Below, piece by piece: positions 6,881 to 9,745 of a stretch of DNA of 9,745 nt. Below the pieces are notes generated by a model. That model saw only the letters and a program-made list of their open reading frames with translations. It ran no database searches and was not told the DNA's origin. Location of the stretch: the NCBI GenBank assembly GCA_031278255.1, contig JAITKU010000082.1:1-9745 (forward strand), given 5' to 3'. The number at the start of each line of letters is the position of its first letter. Positions within the stretch are counted from its first letter, which is position 1. This DNA comes from Eubacteriales Family XIII. Incertae Sedis bacterium. Its GTDB lineage: Bacteria; Bacillota; Clostridia; Peptostreptococcales; Anaerovoracaceae. The position numbers and the translations under genes were made by a program.

Positions 6881-8785
6881 TCATACTTCGATAAATTGAT
6901 CCTTGCTCTCGCCGCATTCGGGACAGGTCCAGCTGTCGGGAAGATTCTCGAACAACACGCCCTCGGATACGCCGCCTGCGGGATCGCCGAGATCGGGAAT
7001 GTACTCGTAGCCGCAGCCGTTACAGATGTGCTGTTTCCAGACGGGCGGAAGCTTCTTGGGTGTGGCGCGCCGGAGTTTTTTCATGGGCGGCGCGGGGGTC
7101 TTGGGCTTGCCGTTGTCCAGCGCGGCCGTCAGCAGGGGGAGTATTTCAAGCACGTCCCCGACGATACCGTAATCGCAGTTCTTGAAGATGGGCGCGCCCG
7201 CGTTGTTGTTGACGGCGACGATGGTTGTCGCGTTCTTGATGCCTTTCAGGTGCTGGCCCGCGCCGGAAATGCCGCAGGCGATGTAGAGGTTGCCGCTGAA
7301 TTTTTGGCCGGACATGCCCACGTAGCGGTTCAGCGGGAGATATTTCAGCGTTTCCGCCACGGGGCGGGAGGAACCGACGGCCGCGCCGGCCTGAATCGCG
7401 AGCGCCTTGACCAGTTCCATGTTCTTCTTGTCGCCTATGCCCTTGCCCGCGCTGACCACGCGTTCGGCCTGCGCGATCGGCGTATCGATATCGATCCCCA
7501 CCGTGAAATCGTAACCGTCTTTTTTGAGGGCTTCCGCGAGAGCCGCGACCCGTTCCTTGGGCGTGCCGTCCTTGAAGATCGCTTTCTTGCGTTCGCCGGT
7601 GACGGCGCCCGCTTTCTTTTTCTTCGAGGCGTCCTCCTTGGGGGCCTTGCCGATGATGTGGGAAGCGATTACGACGCGCTGAATCTCGTTGGTACCCTCG
7701 TAGATCGTGCAGATTTTGGCGTCGCGATAGGCGCGTTCCACCTCCATACCTTTCAGGTAGCCGTTGCCGCCGAATATCTGGAGCGCGTCATTGACGATTT
7801 CGAGTCCGACATCGGAGGCGTATTGCTTGGCCATGGCGGATTCCATGCCGTAAGGCTCGTGCTTCTCTTTCAGCTCGGCGGCGCTGTAGATCAGAAAGCG
7901 GGCCGCCCTGAGTTTTGTCGCCATATCGGCCAGCTTGAAAGAGATCACCTGCTGGTGGGCGATGGCCTTGCCGAACTGTACGCGTTCCTTGGCGTATTCC
8001 AACGCGTGTTCGTAGGCGCCCTGCGCGATACCGAGCGCTTGCGCGGCGATACCGATGCGCCCGCCGTCCAGCGTCGCCATGGCGATCCGGAAGCCCTCGC
8101 CCTCCCTGCCGAGCAGGTTTTCCTTGGGGACTTTCACATCGTTGAAGATGAGTTCGGCCGTGGCGGAGGAGCGGATACCGAGTTTGTCATAATGATCGCC
8201 GAAGCTGAAGCCCTCCCATCCCTTTTCCACGATGAACGCGCTGATACCGCGCGTGCCGATACCCTCCGTCGTCACGGCGAACACCACGTAGGTGTCGGCC
8301 TTGCCGGCGTTGGTGATGAAGATCTTCCCGCCGTTTAAGATGTAATGGTCCCCGTCCGGGAACGCGGTGGTTTCCGTTCCGCTCGCGTCGCTGCCGGCGT
8401 TCGGCTCGGTGAGACCGAAAGCGCCGATCTTTTCACCCCGCGCCAGCGGTATGAGGTATTTCTGTTTTTGCGCCTCGTTGCCGTAGGCGAAGATGGGCCA
8501 TGCGCCCAGCGAAACGTGCGCGGACAGGATAACGCCCGTTCCGCCGTCCACGCGGGCAAGTTCTTCCACGGCGATGGCATAGCTCAGAATGTCCAGACCC
8601 GCCCCGCCGTACTCCTTGGGATAGGGAATGCCCATCAGTCCCATCTCCCCGAATTTCTTGATGGCATCCGCCGGAAATTCGTTTTCCTTGTCCAGCAGGA
8701 ACGCCAGCGGCTTGACCTCCGTCTCCGCGAATTCCCGAACCCTTTTTCGCAGAGCTTCGTGCGCCTCGCTTGTTTTGAATGACAT
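6881..8785 (-). CDS. Acyl-CoA dehydrogenase / ETF-alpha FAD domain / rubredoxin fusion
   Basis: This single 634-residue chain joins three redox modules. Residues 1-380 are a full acyl-CoA dehydrogenase: GAFGLTEPNAGSDAS (121-135), the FAD-binding segment at 150-165, KERVQFGKAIAHQQ (266-279), FGGNGYL (338-344) and IYEGTNEIQR (361-370), where Glu363 is the expected catalytic base. A Lys-rich linker follows (about 383-401). Residues 410-557 match the C-terminal FAD domain of ETF alpha: VVSAGKGIGDK, GAAVGSSRPVAE, GMSGQKFSGNLYIACGISGA and VNNNAGAPIF. After a Pro/Lys linker, residues 584-634 are rubredoxin with Cys588, Cys591, Cys621 and Cys624. ETF-alpha domain I and ETF beta are absent. An AAGGAGG eight bases before ATG 8785 sets the start; upstream open frame is a shadow of the regulator. 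The three parts could pass electrons from acyl-CoA to FAD, FAD and Fe, then to the flavodiiron protein encoded 50 bp downstream. Confidence 0.93.
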   Translation of the reverse strand: MSFKTSEAHEALRKRVREFAETEVKPLAFLLDKENEFPADAIKKFGEMGLMGIPYPKEYGGAGLDILSYAIAVEELARVDGGTGVILSAHVSLGAWPIFAYGNEAQKQKYLIPLARGEKIGAFGLTEPNAGSDASGTETTAFPDGDHYILNGGKIFITNAGKADTYVVFAVTTEGIGTRGISAFIVEKGWEGFSFGDHYDKLGIRSSATAELIFNDVKVPKENLLGREGEGFRIAMATLDGGRIGIAAQALGIAQGAYEHALEYAKERVQFGKAIAHQQVISFKLADMATKLRAARFLIYSAAELKEKHEPYGMESAMAKQYASDVGLEIVNDALQIFGGNGYLKGMEVERAYRDAKICTIYEGTNEIQRVVIASHIIGKAPKEDASKKKKAGAVTGERKKAIFKDGTPKERVAALAEALKKDGYDFTVGIDIDTPIAQAERVVSAGKGIGDKKNMELVKALAIQAGAAVGSSRPVAETLKYLPLNRYVGMSGQKFSGNLYIACGISGAGQHLKGIKNATTIVAVNNNAGAPIFKNCDYGIVGDVLEILPLLTAALDNGKPKTPAPPMKKLRRATPKKLPPVWKQHICNGCGYEYIPDLGDPAGGVSEGVLFENLPDSWTCPECGESKDQFIEV

Positions 8786-8793
8786 TGAATCGA

Positions 8794-8800
8794 CCTCCTT
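8794..8800 (-). promoter_or_regulatory. Ribosome binding site that decides the acyl-CoA dehydrogenase fusion start
   Basis: AAGGAGG on the minus strand lies eight bases before the ATG at 8785-8783. The frame is open for a further 155 codons upstream, but that stretch overlaps the regulator gene and has no dehydrogenase similarity. Confidence 0.85.
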
Positions 8801-8817
8801 TTCCAACACAAAAAAGC

Positions 8818-9267
8818 TTAACGTTCGGATGTTCCGGTCCCCGCTGTCCGGGTGCCGGAGCCGCGCGTTAAGCCCAACACTTCCAAGATCGTTTTTTCCT
8901 TTAGTCCGGCGGACAACATCTCCTGCAGCCGGATAAGTTCCCTGTGTACGCCGCAGGGCGAGCCGCCCGTGTTCATGGGGCAGGCGAAATCCTCTCGGAG
9001 ACAGACGGTCAGGAACATCCGCCCCTCGACTGCGGAAAAGATGTCGTAGAGGCTGAATTCGTCGGCGCTCTTCGTCAGCGCGTAGCCGCCCGCCTTGCCG
9101 CGAAAAGCGCGCACAAGCCCGCCGGTCTCCAGTTTTTTTAATATTTTGTACGCAAATTGGTGCGAGATGTTTTCGCTTCTTCCGATATCCTCCGCGGTTT
9201 TTTTCCCGCCGTCCGCAAGTGCGCGAACGATCCGCGCGGCATAATCGCATTCCTTTGAAATAAACAT
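8818..9267 (-). CDS. Rrf2-family transcriptional regulator with FeS-type Cys/His signature
   Basis: Rrf2 proteins (IscR, NsrR, RirA, CymR relatives) are dimeric winged-helix regulators, many of which sense O2, NO or iron-sulfur status through a cluster. This 149-residue protein has the helix-turn-helix at about 24-65 (TAEDIGRSENISHQFAYKIL, then GLVRAFRGKAGGYAL with the wing) and a dimerisation helix at about 110-130. Cys89, Cys96, Cys105 and His108 form C-X6-C-X8-C-X2-H, wider than the C-X5-C-X5-C-X2-H I recall for IscR. Another cysteine, Cys7, lies near the N-terminus. The last 15 residues are Gly/Thr/Arg-rich and probably disordered. AGGAGGG five bases before ATG 9267 sets the start. The gene is first in the leftward cluster, 32 bp before the dehydrogenase fusion, so it probably controls itself and the two redox genes. 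Cluster type and signal are inferred only. Confidence 0.9.
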   Translation of the reverse strand: MFISKECDYAARIVRALADGGKKTAEDIGRSENISHQFAYKILKKLETGGLVRAFRGKAGGYALTKSADEFSLYDIFSAVEGRMFLTVCLREDFACPMNTGGSPCGVHRELIRLQEMLSAGLKEKTILEVLGLTRGSGTRTAGTGTSER

Positions 9268-9272
9268 ACCCG

Positions 9273-9279
9273 CCCTCCT
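9273..9279 (-). promoter_or_regulatory. Ribosome binding site of the Rrf2 regulator
   Basis: AGGAGGG lies five bases before the ATG at 9267-9265 on the minus strand. It supports starting the regulator here, although the frame remains open upstream into the transposase remnant. Confidence 0.8.
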
Positions 9280-9288
9280 CACTCTTTC

Positions 9289-9317
9289 AGTATATATATC
9301 CGGACTAAATTTGTCAA
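9289..9317 (-). promoter_or_regulatory. Strong sigma-A promoter of the regulator/dehydrogenase/flavodiiron operon
   Basis: On the minus strand a perfect TTGACA (9317-9312) is followed after exactly 17 bp by TATACT (9294-9289). Transcription would start near 9282, about 15 bases before the regulator ATG. The spacer is AT-rich apart from a TCCGGA palindrome (9299-9304), which, with the flanking TA-rich bases, is a possible operator for the regulator's autocontrol; that part is speculative. No equally good promoter is seen in the two short gaps downstream, so the three genes are probably one operon. Confidence 0.8.
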
Positions 9318-9398
9318 GATTAAAATGAAAGCTTTTGTGAAATGAACGACGACGGCTACGCCATCCAAAATGTTTAAATTTCTCAAAAAAAGGGGCGT

Positions 9399-9640
9399 TC
9401 ACCACGCCCACACCGCCAACTTTTTGAGGTTCATGGCCGCGAATTTCAAGATATTCATGCCACACATGCGGCGCAACCGTCTTTTGGCATGATTTGCTTT
9501 CCGTGCGGCGGGAACGCATCGGGCAGTCCCCGCATACCGCCGAGTCGCTTTTGTACTCCCTGTATCCCTCGCGGTTTGTGGTTCTGTAAGTAAGAATCCT
9601 GTCGGCGGGGCAAAGAACGCAGTCATAATATTCAATTTTG
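9399..9640 (-). pseudogene. IS1182-like transposase remnant, internally deleted and frameshifted
   Basis: Two pieces of one transposase are recognisable in different frames. From about 9633 to 9445 the frame encodes a zinc-ribbon-like stretch typical of these transposases: DCVLCP, then LTYRTTNREGYREYKS, then CGDCPMRS and VAPHVWHEYLE. From about 9455 to the TGA at 9401-9399 another frame encodes the C-terminal end, NILKFAAMNLKKLAVWAW. In intact relatives I expect some 55-65 residues between these two motifs, including the last acidic catalytic residue and the GMR region, so an internal deletion near 9445-9455 has joined them out of frame. Similarity also stops abruptly at about 9640, where palindromic sequence begins. 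The element cannot be active. Confidence 0.75.
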
Positions 9641-9671
9641 GCTCCGTCCAAAATTGAAGCGCCAAAGGCGC
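9631..9671. repeat. Paired palindromes at the broken 5' side of the transposase remnant
   Basis: TTCAATTTTGG (9631-9641) and CCAAAATTGAA (9648-9658) form an 11-bp perfect stem with a six-base loop. Directly next to it GCGCC (9659-9663) and GGCGC (9667-9671) form a second stem with an AAA loop. A further copy of TTCAATT occurs at 9674-9680. The arrangement resembles a small repetitive palindromic element or fused ends of one. Confidence 0.7.
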
Positions 9672-9690
9672 ACTTCAATTGTTGAACGGA

Positions 9691-9733
9691 TGTTTTGAGG
9701 GGACAAGGGCTTCGCCCGCCGCCCCTCAAAACA
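9691..9733. repeat. REP-like nested hairpin near the right edge
   Basis: TGTTTTGAGGGG (9691-9702) pairs perfectly with CCCCTCAAAACA (9722-9733). Nested within is GGGC/GCCC around TTC (9707-9717). The outer arm has an A/T-rich foot and G/C top, like an interspersed palindromic element or a bidirectional terminator. No gene that would need a terminator is visible in the window beyond it. Confidence 0.7.
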
Positions 9734-9745
9734 TAGGCGTCAGTG

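Noticed and set aside
6896..8338. 480-codon open frame antisense to the dehydrogenase fusion
   Set aside because: It mirrors the highly conserved dehydrogenase, ETF and rubredoxin coding on the other strand, has no recognisable motif and no ribosome site. Long antisense frames are common in GC-rich genes.
8786..9250. N-terminal extension of the dehydrogenase fusion by 155 codons
   Set aside because: The extension is an out-of-frame reading of the regulator gene, and the AAGGAGG site fixes ATG 8785.
8818..9729. One continuous open frame joining the transposase fragment to the Rrf2 regulator
   Set aside because: The segment between about 9445 and 9267 has no recognisable domain, and a consensus promoter and ribosome site sit inside it directly before the regulator's conserved N-terminus. 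The shared frame is a coincidence of GC-rich sequence.
1..9745. CRISPR array, tRNA or rRNA gene
   Set aside because: No regularly spaced direct repeats, tRNA cloverleaf signatures or rRNA core sequences were seen on either strand by reading.

Overview
The window looks like a piece of chromosome from a GC-rich, strictly or mostly anaerobic member of the Bacillota (Clostridia-like). The clues are strong AAGGAGG-type ribosome binding sites, a near-consensus TTGACA/TATACT promoter, a rubredoxin and flavodiiron protein, a three-cysteine LarE, Mo-hydroxylase maturation genes and an IS1182-like transposase remnant. The species cannot be named from the sequence.

Positions 1-4985 (+ strand) hold a tightly packed run of five genes: a TcdA/CsdL-type E1-like tRNA-modifying enzyme (99-881), an XdhC/CoxI-family maturation protein with swapped domain order (888-1928), the tRNA 2-thiouridylase MnmA (1925-2998, overlapping the previous gene by 4 bp), the sulfur-insertion enzyme LarE (3078-3959) and a membrane-anchored M15 D,D-carboxypeptidase-like protein (about 4029-4985). 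The first four share a theme of adenylation, sulfur transfer and cofactor or tRNA maturation. Three small hairpins lie between mnmA and larE, and a purine-rich hexanucleotide-repeat tract lies before the peptidase gene.

Positions 5008-9267 (- strand) hold a convergent set of four genes, read from right to left: an Rrf2-family regulator with a cysteine/histidine iron-sulfur signature (8818-9267), a 634-residue fusion of acyl-CoA dehydrogenase, ETF-alpha FAD domain and rubredoxin (6881-8785), a flavodiiron protein (5616-6830) and a MogA/MoaB-type molybdopterin adenylyltransferase (5008-5502). A strong promoter sits directly upstream of the regulator. A perfect 13-bp-stem hairpin separates the flavodiiron gene from mogA.

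The most interesting system is this regulator / acyl-CoA dehydrogenase-ETF-rubredoxin / flavodiiron trio. Rubredoxin is the classical electron donor to flavodiiron O2/NO reductases. The fusion places an acyl-CoA-oxidising flavoenzyme, an FAD relay and a rubredoxin on one chain, next to the gene for the rubredoxin acceptor and under a likely FeS-sensing regulator. The inferred job is removal of O2 or NO using electrons from acyl-CoA oxidation. The individual domains are visible in the sequence; the pathway is inference.

The right end (about 9399-9745) has no intact gene. It holds a decayed, internally deleted transposase fragment and two compact palindromic elements.
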